Part shown: piece after piece, positions 1-11,566 of the stretch | Numbering within the stretch: the first letter of the stretch is position 1 | Layout: every line of letters starts with the position of its first letter | NCBI RefSeq assembly: GCF_963576675.1 | Contig: NC_088917.1 | Span: forward strand, 14,908,001 to 14,972,000 | Direction: 5' to 3' | From: Euphorbia lathyris | Lineage: Eukaryota; Streptophyta; Magnoliopsida; Malpighiales; Euphorbiaceae | Length of the DNA: 64,000 nucleotides | Program-made: the position numbers and the translations under genes | Notes under the pieces: model-generated | What the model saw: only the letters and a program-made list of their open reading frames with translations | What the model was told of the DNA's origin: nothing | The model's database searches: none

Positions 1-1095
1 GAAAATTGGTTGATTAAACTAAGAGAATTTCGGATTTGAAGTTTCTGAAAATTGAAAGCTTTTCTGAGGAACCGAAGATTAAAGAACTAATTCTGGAAAT
101 TGAGACATTGTTTAGACTAATTAGATGCTAAAAAGCGATTTCTACGAATCTAAGGATTGATAAAGAGGCCGAATTCGGCAGAGAATTTGAGAGACAAATT
201 GAGTTGTTCTGTGTTTTTAATTGATTTTTGAGTGGGCTTTGGAATGAAAGGATTAGGCTATATTTATAGGATTTTGAGCAACAAATCTCATGTTAGTGGC
301 CCTTATTTTTCTCAAACATAATCCCACTACCTTCCCATGAGTTAAAGAAAGAAAATGGGTGAGTGGGGAGTTGGAAATATGGAGGTAATGCCGTTGAATA
401 TGTCCTGGGATGTGAAGACAAGTTCAAACCCGTTTTTCTGCACTACTTCTCTTTGAAAAATTCTACCGGCTTCGTTTTAGCTTCGTTTTTGACATTCCGG
501 AAACTAACATCCCGAGCTTTCTGAAAAAAATAATAGCTGTCTGATATCTTGCTGTTTCGGGGTCCGTTTTTATCGTCGAAGTTGCTGGACGAGTTACTGA
601 AAAAATGATGCAAATTTACCCCTGATTTTTATTATTTTTTTTTTTTTTTTTTTATAATCATCTTTTGATATTATTTTCTATTTTTTATTACATTTTTATT
701 TTGTTGCAAAATGAATTTTAAAAAAGACTATAGAGTAAAATTATAACCTATGCTAAAAATACAAAAATTAAATTAGCCCCCAAACAACCACATATGTAAT
801 TTACCCAATTTAATAAGAAGTCAATAAATTTTAAATTTTTTTTATTATTATTTTAATAGGTCAAATTCTTGTTTAAAGTACATGGTCTTTATTTCATAAA
901 AGAAAAAGAAGCACGTGATCTTCATTAAAAACGTGATACTCATTTTATCGGCATCTAATACATTTTTTTATCATTTCTTCAAAAAAAAAAATACATTTTT
1001 ATCATTGAAAACAATATTTTGACACTTTTTTCAATGACTATATGAAACTTATAAAAAAATTAATTTTTCTTAAAAAAAAAATCAAACTTATAAAA
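1..1095. other. AT-rich flank without a recognisable gene
   Basis: I see no convincing coding region here. The first 250 bases look like the leader or intron of a gene lying to the left. From about 640 onward the sequence is poly(A)/poly(T)-rich and low in complexity, ending in the T-run at about 1097-1107 that probably marks the poly(A) end of the adjoining minus-strand LINE remnant. Confidence 0.5.
257..271 (-). promoter_or_regulatory. possible TATA box of a leftward gene
   Basis: Read on the minus strand this is CCTATAAATATAGCC, a good plant TATA box. The sequence to its left (about 100-230), read leftward, is pyrimidine- and A-rich like a plant leader. A gene transcribed off the left edge would explain it. 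No coding sequence is visible to confirm this, and TATAAATA is common by chance in AT-rich DNA. Confidence 0.25.
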
Positions 1096-1153
1096 AGTTT
1101 TTTTTTTATCTTAATGGAGGGGATGAAACTTCGGAGCACAACAAAAAAACAAG

Positions 1154-2011
1154 TTAAGTAATACTAGTCATTCTAGGAAGACAAGTACCACAAATATCAG
1201 AAAATAAAATATCTAGGATGCCTGCAGGGGGCACCTCACACTCGTGAAGACCCAGGTGTAAACTTCCCGCGTAATTCGCCATCAAGTCCGCGGCACGGTT
1301 ACCTTCGCGGAGAACATGAATCAACCTAACCTCTTCCCAATCATGTCTTAACAATCTTTGACACTCATCAATCAGCCAAAAGAACCTATGCCTATGGTCC
1401 TTACCATTCTTCACCAAATCCAAAACCACAAGCGAGTCCATTTCGAATACAACTCTACGGAAATGTCTATCCCAAGCAAACTTCAACCCGAAGTACAGAC
1501 CTCATAGCTCCGCAAGCACAGCACTGCAAATACCTAAGTTAACAGCGAACCCTCCTACCCAAACTCCATTGTCATTCCGAGCAATGCCCCCTGCAGCTGC
1601 CGGACCCGGGGCTCCCTTACAAGCGCCATCACTATTCACCTTGATCCAGCCCTTCGACGGGGGCTTCCAACTAACCATGGCAGTCCTTCTACTTCTATTT
1701 CTCATGCGCTGCTCATCTAAAAAGGTTTTCTGACATTCCCCAGCTTTACCATATACAAATTCCAGCTTACTTCGACAAACAGCAGTATCCGGATCGAACA
1801 TCGCCGAGCATCTCCACCGCCACAGCCACCATATGGTGTAGACAAACACGGTACTCCAGCCTATACCACGGCAATTCCCCTTTTTACTGAGACCAGCTAA
1901 CAGCCAAGAACTAAGATCAGCGCGGCAAAACTCAATCCAATCCGCAGCAGGTATCAGGATCCGCCAAAGCTCCGCAGCCTCACTGCAGTCCCTCAAAACG
2001 TGCAATAATTA
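1154..2011 (-). pseudogene. LINE remnant: zinc-binding end plus RNase H
   Basis: Reading leftward, the protein starts in the zf-RVT motif (LLHVLRDC at about 2000), passes a linker, and enters an RNase H domain. The four expected acidic residues are visible: D in VNSDGA, E in LAEL, D in FEMDS and D in AADLMA. A TGA at 1502-1504 sits in frame directly after LAEL, where relatives usually have Trp, and a TAA sits just upstream of LLHVLRDC. The reading frame continues unchanged on both sides of the stops, so this is one decayed ORF. The element is 5'-truncated. Its missing few codons (LYILCTFE) reappear at about 20409-20435 beyond the Pack-MULE that split it. A T-run at about 1097 is its probable poly(A) tail. 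Confidence 0.8.
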
Positions 2012-2021
2012 CTCAAATGTA

Positions 2022-2396
2022 GGGTAAATTTCATCAATGGTGTACAACCTTTACCCCATTTCACACTTTGGTGTACAACCTTCAATTTGTCTCATTAATA
2101 TGTACGAATTTATAGGTGACCTCCCACTATGGTGTATGGCCGGTAAGAATGACCGGTCAACCCAAAGTCAATGTGCCAACTCAAATATTTTTACTTTATT
2201 CATTTAAAAAATGGGACTCACATATAATGCAATTACAAAAATACCATCTTCCTAAATAAAAAAACAATATATCTCCATCTTTCATATTTTTTCCTGCAAA
2301 TCCTTCCTCCTTTTCCATTTCCTTCTCTCTCTACCTTATTTCTTCATTTAATTTTGCTAAACCCCAAATCTAAAAGAGCTATAATCAAATCACAAT
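2022..2396 (+). repeat. left TIR of the Pack-MULE (about 375 bp)
   Basis: It matches, in inverted orientation, 20291-20408 followed by 14526-14798. Shared landmarks include TGGTGTACAACCTT, AATATGTACGAA, GACCGGTCA and the inner AATCAAATCACAAT. The similarity stops at about 2396, which I take as the inner TIR edge. Confidence 0.85.
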
Positions 2397-2532
2397 ATTA
2401 TTTTCCTTGATTCTTTCTTCTAATTTTTTTTAATTCATTCGCTATCTTAGAATTAACTCCTCTCTCTCTCCTAATTTCTCTCTCCAAAACCAATTTTCGA
2501 CTTCACCCTTTGCTTTAAGAAATAGGTTTTAG

Positions 2533-2964
2533 AGATGGTTAGCCATAGCACAAAGTCTACCTAGAAGGACCATCAACCAAATTTAAAACTTGTGGAATAC
2601 ACATTTGAAGAAGAAACTTCTGCAATTGGGTATTGACGCTGACACACACAGGCCAAGAACTGGCCTTAATCTTCTTGCTAATTTACCACTTGAGGCCCTT
2701 ATAGATGTTGAGATACTAAAAATCACCACATATGCTTTCTTCAAATTCTTCATTTGTAGAAAATATCCAACAACGGCCATACACGAGCAGAAGTTTTCCA
2801 TCACTCGCATATTTAATATGAAAATATTGTCAGCCATGGAAGAACATGTGATAGACTATAAATGTTATGAAGAAAACGTCGCCAGTCATGGAAGAACAAG
2901 CGATGGTTGTGTTAATTTTCCAGATTTTAAGCAAATGATGGCTGCTAAGAATAGCAAAAATTGA
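2533..2964 (+). pseudogene. captured R2R3-MYB fragment (end of R3 repeat and C-terminal start)
   Basis: In one frame the fragment reads WLAIAQSLPRRT, then NLWNTHLKKKLLQLGID, then THRPRTGLNLLANLP. This is the second half of the R3 repeat of a plant R2R3-MYB factor, with its recognition helix, and the conserved stretch after it. A TAA at about 2587-2589 interrupts the frame where MYBs have Lys before NxWNTHL. An AG acceptor precedes the Trp codon, exactly where plant R2R3-MYB genes keep their second intron, so genomic DNA (intron plus exon 3) was captured. Downstream of LANLP the 80 or so residues up to the TGA at 2962-2964 are not recognisable. The piece has no start and only half a DNA-binding domain, so it cannot act as a factor. 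Antisense or siRNA effects on the donor gene are conceivable but unproven. Confidence 0.8.
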
Positions 2965-2981
2965 AGTGGCAATCTAGGTAT

Positions 2982-4317
2982 TGTTGGTCCCTTATAACGT
3001 GACAAGGTTAGTTCCAATGGGGGGATAGGAACTATTTAAAATTTTGTCCGTTAAGGCTGACTTCTTTTCTTGAGAAAAGGTTTACACAGCGGCACTAAGT
3101 AATTCTAAGACACAAGCTTAGTCAACTTGTGACTAAGTTTGCTTCTTTACTTGAGTAAGGAGATAGCACTTAGAGTCTATTCCTGAACTCAGCTTCTTAG
3201 TGCACTCAACTCAGCGTGAGTTTGTTACTTAGTCAGTTTTATAGCAAGCAATATATGTAAAGGAGTTTAAGGTTAGAAATAAGTTACTCAGCAGACTTAT
3301 TCTGGTTCGGACTCTCCGCCTACGTCCAGTACCCGGAACTCGTTCCGAGCTTTTTGAATTCTCTACTGAGCTCTTTAAAAGTAGAGCACCAAACCTTTTA
3401 CAATAGAAGCTGAGTATACAAGAGTACATTCCTCTATACCTCTACTCACTCCTATATCTACCACTGAGTACTATAACCGAGTACTCGGCCTCTCCTTTCT
3501 ATTCTTCTAGAAATGATAAAGTGTTTGTCCTAAACAACAATTGCTAAGACACTTTAGATGATTGAAATCACTCTAGACTTTTACACAATAATATGGAAAT
3601 TGGTGTAAGGTTTTTGCTTTTCTTTTCTCATAGAACTTCGTGTAGGAATTTGGTCAGCGTTTCGGCTAATTGAAGATCTGCATCGAATGAAGCAAATGAG
3701 AGGCCTTTATATAGTGACACTTGAGGCACCGGTAATTTCGAATTTCGAAATAACCGTTGGAGGGAAACGACTTCCTGTCGTTGTCACTCAGTACGTGCAC
3801 AGTGTCGTTGGCCAATGAGATTCTTGCATCTTCTGTCCGCAGCAGTGCTCGGCAGATTTTCGTCCGGTAAACAGAATGTTTCGACATTCTTGGCAAAGTC
3901 TTCTAGACAGCTTCCTGCGCCTTCTGAACTTTACCCAAAGTAGAAATACTTTGTCTAGAAGTTGATTCTTGTCTGCCGCTGTCCTGACTGCTTATCGCTT
4001 AACTCAGCAGCTTCCTCTTGAAGCTTTTGCTATAAGGCTTTTCGATCTTCTTCATGCTGAGTCGTCATTTTGCTTGAAACGGCTACATTTCATCTTCTTG
4101 GGCCGTAAGGTCTTGATTATATTGACTTTGGCTTGACTTCCACTCATGGGCTTTTAGACTTTATATCTTAATGTCTTATAGATAAATAAACTCAACATTG
4201 AACAAACACAATAGTATAAATAAATCAAAGCATTTAAATTTAATGTGTTAGAATATTTTTTATCAATTACTTAAATAATTTTGTCAAATCAAAATCATGT
4301 GGAAAGGTGTTTCAACA
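2982..4317 (-). repeat. 3' LTR of the Copia element (1336 bp)
   Basis: On the plus strand it starts TGTTGGTCCCTTATAACG and ends GGTGTTTCAACA. It is 51 bp longer than the right LTR, almost entirely because of one deletion in the right copy (left LTR about 3165-3230 against right LTR about 13388). Otherwise the two are closely similar by eye. A TATA box (TATATAAAGG, minus) lies at about 3705-3714. Confidence 0.92.
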
Positions 4318-4850
4318 AACTCACCCATTTTGATGTTGGCAAAAATATTCAATCAAGAACTCAATGTTGAGCTCCCCCATGATAGTTGACCTTATATTAC
4401 TCAGTATACTCCCCCGTAAGGGTTGAGCGGCTGACTTAGATTTACTTTAAACATTTCAATGTTGAATCAAGTAAGTCTAAAGTCAGTTTTCAGAATTAGG
4501 TCAGCTCATGGAACATATTCTTTTTAACTCAGTTTATGCGGAAGATTTAGATATCTTAGAGCGCTGAGTATATCTTTGTTTAATGTGTTTAAGAAGATAT
4601 ATAAAAGAGGTCAACATATTGATCAACACAGCATACAGTCATAAAGCAATGTAGACAAATAGCATAGTTGATTTAGTGAAGATGTGTTTAACTATTCAAT
4701 ACAAAACATAAGTAAGCATCACATAAGATTGGTTAATTTTAAAAAGATAGATGCATGCAAGGTTTTGTATTCAGGGTCAACACAACAAAAAATACATAAG
4801 GGAAAGACTACAAGTTTTAACAAAATGGAATCTAGTAAATCCTAGTCAAG

Positions 4851-7803
4851 CTATTTCTTCTTGTAGTTGAGCTGGGCTTCATGCTCTTTAGCTTTTCCTT
4901 TACCCTTGTATTTTTGCTGACTACCTGAAGCTTCTTCTGAATGTTGGGTTCTTTGAGCTTGTACTTTCTCCCTCATTTTTCCACCATCAGCAGGAGGAGG
5001 AATGAAAGTGTCTTCAAGGGCAGCTTGAGTTAGGCATTTAGAGAATGCCTTAAGCTTTCGTGTGCTTTCATTTATGCCGTCAAAGATTGGAACACTATCA
5101 TCCAGAATAGGCCGTGGAATACTGATAGCTGCAACACTCAACATACTCAGGATATATGCTTGAGATTTTCCAACCCAGTGAATGCTGTCAGTGAGCATGG
5201 AAAATGCTTGATGAAACATCTTCAGCAAAGACGTGTCAAAGTACTGACGCTGAGCATTGGAGTGACGCACGTGGTTGAAAGTAACTCGAGAGTACTTCAG
5301 GATCTCGTTTGTTTTGAGCTGGTCAGTTTCCATCTCTTCCTTGCTTAAGTTTAGCAGACGCATAGCCTCACTAATTTGCTCAATGGAGCATTGGGAGGAG
5401 GAAGAGAGTTGGTGATTGGTTTTCTCTTGCTTAGTGTGAAGCTGGTTGAAGAGATGATGAACTTCGGCAGAAGTTGTATACATTGACTTCGCAGCTGACA
5501 ATTGATGAAGTTCACCTTGTAAAGAGTTTATGTGATTTACCATGGTCAGCTGGAGTTTGGCCAACTTTGTTATAGAGTCCTGTCTGGGCTGTTGAGATTG
5601 TAATGAAGTCATGACACTCAGAAGATCCTTCAGACCTTTGATCTCAGTAAGAAGCTGAGTGACAGACGAAAGCTGAGTTGGCTCAACATTAATAGACCCA
5701 GCGGCATTGGCGTTTGTTTGATAAAGGTCCTGGAGAAGGGCTTGAGCCGAGTCAATAATTCTTCGACCAGACTCAGAGGCATTTAGATACGAGAAGGATC
5801 CATTATCATTTGGCTCGACAGCCGGAATACGAGTAGAACCTGATTGTGGAGGTGTTTGGTTCTGCTCAATATTAGAGGTGCCATCATGATCAGCGGCTGG
5901 TCTTGAGTTCAGATTTCCAGTTGAAACTGACTGGATTGGATTCTGCATTTAGATTTGTGGAAGAGGATAATCGGCAGAATGTGTTACTTGCTCAGGGTCA
6001 GGCTGAAGCTGACTGGATTTGGGAAGCTGAGGAACTTCAGTATCGACCTGAGCAGGTATTTCCTTAGCTTGCTCAACATTTTGAGGAGTGGAATCTTCGA
6101 GCACTTGCTTGGCATCATTTTGTCTTGGGGAAGCAGTTAAGTTGGCATGTTCCTTAGGCTGAGAAACATAGGCTTGCTTTTCCAGTTGCTCTGGTTGAGA
6201 CTCAGTAGGATTAGAGAAGAACTTAAGGTGTACTTTTGTTAGGTCAGTGATCTCATCCCTCAGAGGTGAATCACCCATGAGGTCAATGACGGGTGATCGA
6301 TACGCCTTCTTTTTAAGACTTCTTAGTCTTTTTATCTTTGGAGGAGTAGGGTCAGCAGGAATGGACTCAATAGAGTCAGTAGGTGAAGTTTCCCTTTGAA
6401 CAGCGGGATGATTTATCGTTGGCTCAACGTCTTCTTCTTCAATCTCCTCGGTGTAGATTGTGCCATGTTGGTCAATGTCTGATGGCTCATCATGCTCATC
6501 CTCCACTGTTACCTCATCATTGAACTGACCACCCAGTTCTTCTTCTTCTTCAAACTGACCACCCAATTGGTCTTGTTCTTCCTCTTCATCTGACTGTTGT
6601 TCATTGTCAATGTCTTGACTCTGTACATAATGTGAGTTAGGAGGAATGACGACATCAGTTGGAAGGGCATCGATGGGTCTTAACTCAAAATCAAATTTCT
6701 TTTTCTTCCTCAAAGGTTGCTCATCATTGTCCTCTCTCTCTCTTCTACCTCAGGCTCAGCTTGCCTTGGTCTTTTCTCAGCTGACCTAGGTCCATCCTGA
6801 CCTTGCTGAATTTGAGGCTTAGTTCCTCTGGACACAAATTTTAGCTTCTTTGGTGTAGAAGCAACTTCTTTAGAGCTGCTTTGAACAACTTTCCTCTTTC
6901 TTTCAGTCCTTCCCTTTTGAGTCACCATTACCTCAGCTTCCTAGACATTGGCTGCTTTCCCTTTCTTGGGCACTATTGGTTGATCGTAGAATAGACCAAA
7001 TAGTGCCGCAGCAGTGATCTCTGTCCCTATTGTGTGGATTTCCTCAACTAAGATCACCATGTGATCCTTAAGGATTTTGGTGATGATGGAGCCCAACCTA
7101 AGGGTTCCGGTACTTCTTTGAAATCCACCGATTATAAAGCACTGCTCGAAGTTTGTCGCTGAGTTGGTGCGGTTGATTTTGGGGAAGATGAAATTGGTCA
7201 GTATGTAGTGGGCCATCTTCTGATTCCCACCCATGGAGGTACTTGAAATTTCCCCTACATGACCAGGAGATTTGCAGAACTCAACGGCGTACTTGGTTTT
7301 GTCTTGGTCACTAGATTTATGAAGAATTTCTCCTTCATTTTTCAGCTTGAGTAGCAAGGCCAGGTAAATAGGGTTGATGAAATGTCCTTCCCTTTAACCT
7401 TGGTAACCATGTAGTCCCGGTCATCATCTGCGACCTTTAGGTTAGCGTAAAATTCCTTAACTAACTCTGGGTAGGTATCTTCACGAACTGAGAACAGCTC
7501 GGTCCAGCCGTTGTTCTTAATCCAGTCACAAAAGGGTTGCTCAGCTTCCACAAAACCCCTTGAGAACCATCTGGAATGGTCTACCTTATACCCCCTCACA
7601 CTCTCGTAAACTTGAGTGTAGGTGTGTTCCACATGCTTCTTTGCCTTATCCTTTTGTTGTTTTCCTTTTGAGGAGGCAGCTTGGTCAACTTTGGTTTGCT
7701 TGCTCGGCGTAGTGACCTTGGAGTGGTCACGCTGGGCAGGGGATGAAGGATTTTCATCGGAGCGATTAACGGCACCGGAGACATTCTGAGAATCTTTCGT
7801 CAT
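4851..7803 (-). pseudogene. third (env-like) ORF of the Copia element, broken
   Basis: About 3 kb of minus-strand coding sequence between pol and the 3' LTR, starting at the ATG at 7803. The first part (7342-7803) has a Lys/Ser-rich head, then a motif with WFSRGFVEAEQPF and YPELVKEFYANL, similar to the plant-transposon-associated domain of Gypsy and Copia third ORFs. It is followed by a shifted frame at about 7350 (6941-7357), an in-frame TAG at 6941, a basic stretch (6710-6928), a shift at about 6712, a very acidic Glu/Asp-rich stretch (5949-6713), an in-frame TAA at 5949, and a final helical, probably coiled-coil part (4851-5948) ending in a Lys-rich tail. I see no clear signal peptide or membrane segment. 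In SIRE elements the ORF in this position is called env-like, but its function is unproven. It may equally be a structural or captured host-derived protein. Confidence 0.7.
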
Positions 7804-7901
7804 GATTCTTAGAGAAGTTTGGGAAGTTTGGGAGATTTTAGAGAGAATATGAGAATACCAGAAATTTCTAAGCGTAAAGAGTTAAAAGTGGGAAATCATC
7901 C

Positions 7902-7911
7902 ACTATTTATA
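7902..7911 (-). promoter_or_regulatory. internal TATA box upstream of the third ORF
   Basis: CTATAAATAG on the minus strand, about 100 bp upstream of the ATG at 7803. A pyrimidine- and A-rich leader without an upstream ATG lies between. The spacing matches a plant core promoter with a leader of about 70 nt, so the third ORF may be read from its own transcript rather than by splicing of the genomic RNA. Sequence only; no expression evidence. Confidence 0.5.
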
Positions 7912-8265
7912 GAGGTGTCGAATTGATCCTAAGCATTGAGGTGGCCGTTTGACCTCGAGATACTCAATCGATAAATATTCTGGCATTTATGACACATTCG
8001 GCACATGTGTTTTCTAATCATCGTGCTTACGTCATCCTAGGTGGCTATTTAATTCGCGTGTTATGCATTAAAGTTTGCAACAGATCTTTACTCAGTGTTA
8101 AGGATCTCAAACGTTTAAAATTCTGAGTAGTCAGTTGTTACGCAGAGGAATAATTCTTATGCTTAGTTGCTCAGCTTAAGATAGACACTCAGCATGTAAA
8201 TCTACTCAGCATAAATCATTCAGCATGGTAATTCACTCAACATGCATACATACTATACTTGGAAT

Positions 8266-11200
8266 TTATTGAAGAGGATTAAACATATCAATGGCTTCTC
8301 TAAGTATGTTGAATTGCTCACGAGCCAGTGGTTTTGTGAAGATATTAGCAAGCTGCTCATCCATTGGGACATAGGTCAGCTTGATCTCTCCCTTGAGTAC
8401 ATGATCTCTGATGAAGTGATGTCTTATGCTGGCATGCTTCATCCGGCTGTGCTGGATTGGGTTGTTTGATAAGTCAATGGCACTCTTGTTGTCACATTTG
8501 ACTTCAATTGTTTTAGTCCGAACGCCATAATCTTCAAGTTGTTGCTTAATCCATAGGACTTGAGCAACACAGCTTCTAGCAGCAATGTACTCGGCTTCTA
8601 TGGTTGACAGAGCTACTGACGCCTACTTCTTGCTGAACCAGGACACAAGACAGCTCCCAAGGAAGTGGCATCCTCCTGAGGTGCTTTTTCGTACAAGCTT
8701 GTCTCGTCCGTAGTCAGCGTCAGTGTATCTAATGAGTGTGAAATCATGAGTATTGGGATACCACAAACCTGCATTCACCGAGCCTTGCAAATATCTAAGG
8801 ATTCTTTTTACAGCTATATAATGAGATTCTTTAGGGTTAGATTGATATCTGGCACAATAACATACCGAGAATTGAATGTTCGGCCTACTAGCAGTTAGGT
8901 AGAGTAGAGAACCAATCATACCTCGGTACAATCTGCTATCTACTGACTTACCATTCTCATCAGCGCAGAGGATAGTGTCAGTGCCCATTGGGGTAGATAT
9001 TGACTTACAATTCTCAAGTTCATATTTCTTCAATATCTCCTTAGCATACTTAGTTTGACTGATGAAGATGCCATTTTTCCCTTGTTTGATTTGAAGTCCA
9101 AGGAAGAAGTTGAGTTCTCCCATCATTGACATTTCAAACCCAGTCTGCATCTGCTTACTAAATTCCTTGCACATTAACTCGTTAGTGGCACCAAAAATAA
9201 TGTCATCAACATATATTTGAGCCAGCAGGGTATCTTTACCCTTCCTCTTAATGAATAAGGTTGTATCAGCTTTACCTCTGACATAATTTCTAGTTAGCAG
9301 GAAACTGGTCAGCCTCTCATACCAAGCACGTGGTGCTTGCTTGAGACCATACAAAGCCTTTTTGAGCTTATAAACGTGGTTTGGGAACTTTGGATCCTCA
9401 AACCCCGGAGGCTGATTAACATAAACTTCCTCGTTTATAACTCCATTAAGAAATGCACTCTTAACATCCATTCGAAACAATTTAAAGTTCATATAACTTG
9501 CATATGCACATAAAATTCTAATAGCCTCTAGCCTTGCCACTGGGGCAAAGGTCTCACCGTAGTCAATACCTTCTTGCTGACTGTAGCCCTGAACTACAAG
9601 TCTTGCTTTGTTTCTGACCACGTTCCCTTGTTCATCCAGCTTGTTGCGGAAGACCCATCTTGTTCCTATGGTCTTCTAGCTTCTTGGTTTTGGCACTAAG
9701 TCCCATACTTCATTTCTTCTGAACTGATCAAGTTCTTCTTGCATTGCATTCATCCAGAATTCATCATACTCAGCTTCAGCGAAATTCTTTGGTTCCTGGA
9801 CTGAGACGAATGCTACGTTGTTGAGGTATCTCCTGAGTTGATTTCTCGACATCAGGGTGTTCTCAGTGGCATCAAGAATGGCACTCTCTGAGTGTCCTCT
9901 TGGTATTCTGATCTCTTTTGGTAGATTGATGTCTTGTGCTAGTTGTGTTTCAACAATCTCTGCAGGTGTAGATTGGTCAGTGAAAATAATTTGAGTTTCA
10001 CCTTTACCTTTCGTCAGCCCTTGAGGCAATGACTCAGTGGATGTTTCTTGGTCAGCAGGCACTGAGTGTTGATCATCCTCAGTCAGCTGCATGTCTCTTC
10101 CTGCAGGGTTAGTTTCATCGAACTCAATGTGTACTGACTCTTCTAAGACCCGAGTTCGTTTATTGAAAACTCTGTATGCTTTGTTGTTTGTTGAGTAGCC
10201 TAAAAAGATAGCTTCATCAGCTTTTGATTCAAACTTAGCTAGGCTGTCTTTGGTATTTAGAATAAAACATTTACAACTAAAGGCACGAAAGTATCCAATG
10301 TTGGGCTTTCGTCCTTTCCAAAGTTCGTAGGGAGTCTTCTTTAATATGGGTCTAACTAGAGCTCTATTAAGTATGTAGCACGCTATGTTGACAGCTTCTC
10401 CCCAAAAGTACTTTGGAAGCCTATGCTCACTCAACATTGTCCTGCCTATTTCAACCAAGGTTCTGTTTTTCCTTTCAACAACCCCATTTTGTTGAGGCGT
10501 TCTAGGAGCAGAAAAATTATGGTCAATGCCGTTGGTTTCATAGAATTCAACAAACTGTTGGTTCTTGAATTCTCCACCATTATCACTACGAATGTGACCT
10601 AACTTAAGGTCTTTATCATTTTCAAGTTTTCTTACTAAATTTGAAAACATCTCAAAGGTTTCATCCTTGCTACTCAGCAAGATGATCCAAGTGTACCTAG
10701 AAAAGTCATTTACAATGACCAAGGAAAATCTTCTTCCACCCAAGCTCAGCGGCTGGACTGGACCGAAGAGATCCAAGTGTAGCAACTCTAATGGACGCTT
10801 AGTTGAGACAATGTTTTTACTATGAAAAGATTGTTTGGTTTGTTTTCCAGCTTGACAAGCATGGCATAATTGATTTTTTTCAAACTTAAGTACTGGCAGT
10901 CCCTCAACCAATTGCTTTCTTGCTAATTTGGCTAGGAGGTCCATGCTTACATGACCAAGTCTCCTGTGCCATAGCCAGGAATTTTCTTCCTTTGACACTA
11001 AGCATACAGTTTTTGAAAACTTCTTTTCTAAGTTCAGCATAAAGACATTATCAATACGAGGGGCAGTTAAAATCAACTCATTTGTTTTACCCTCGAATAT
11101 TTTATATCCAGTATTATCAAATATAACTTTTCTCCCATTGTCACATAGCTGAGCTACGCTGAGTAAGTTATATTTGAGTCCGCTGACTAAGGAGACTGAC

Positions 11201-11394
11201 TCAATAGTAGGATTACCACCAATGGTTCCTGACCCTACTATCTTACCCTTTTTATTGTCTCCAAAACTTAAACTTCCTCCTCGTTTACGCACAAATGTGA
11301 TGAACTGAGTTTCATCACCAGTCATATGCCTTGAGCATACGCTGTCAATGTACCACATCTTTGACTTTTCAGCACACCTTAGGCTTACCCGCAA
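8266..11394 (-). pseudogene. Copia Pol: protease, integrase, reverse transcriptase, RNase H
   Basis: Domains in order: a protease whose active site reads DSV where DSG is expected (GTA at 11338-11340); GAG-pre-integrase with the H-H-C-C zinc site (HRRLGH, CHAC); an integrase core with all three catalytic acids (LHLDLFGP, IRSDNGGEF, NGVVERKNRTL); RT with [24 protein letters not shown], the YVDD box ([10 protein letters not shown]) and [10 protein letters not shown]; and RNase H with IEAEYIAA and FTKPLA. In-frame TAG codons lie at 9676-9678 (N-terminal part of RT) and 8623-8625 (start of RNase H), with the frame continuing unchanged to the TAA at 8266-8268. Pol is out of frame with Gag, which is unusual for plant Copia. 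The protease change and the two stops make this copy defective. Confidence 0.9.
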
Positions 11395-11566
11395 TATAGC
11401 TAGTTGCTTTTAGGTAACCAATTCTTTTTGGGTCCTTGTTTGTTAGGTTCAACAGGTAAAGCATCATATTTCATTTATGATGACATACTTGGACAGTGTG
11501 TCCATTCTTTCCACAGAAGTCACAGCTGACCTTCCGTTTAGGATGTCTCACTAACTGGTCAGCACC

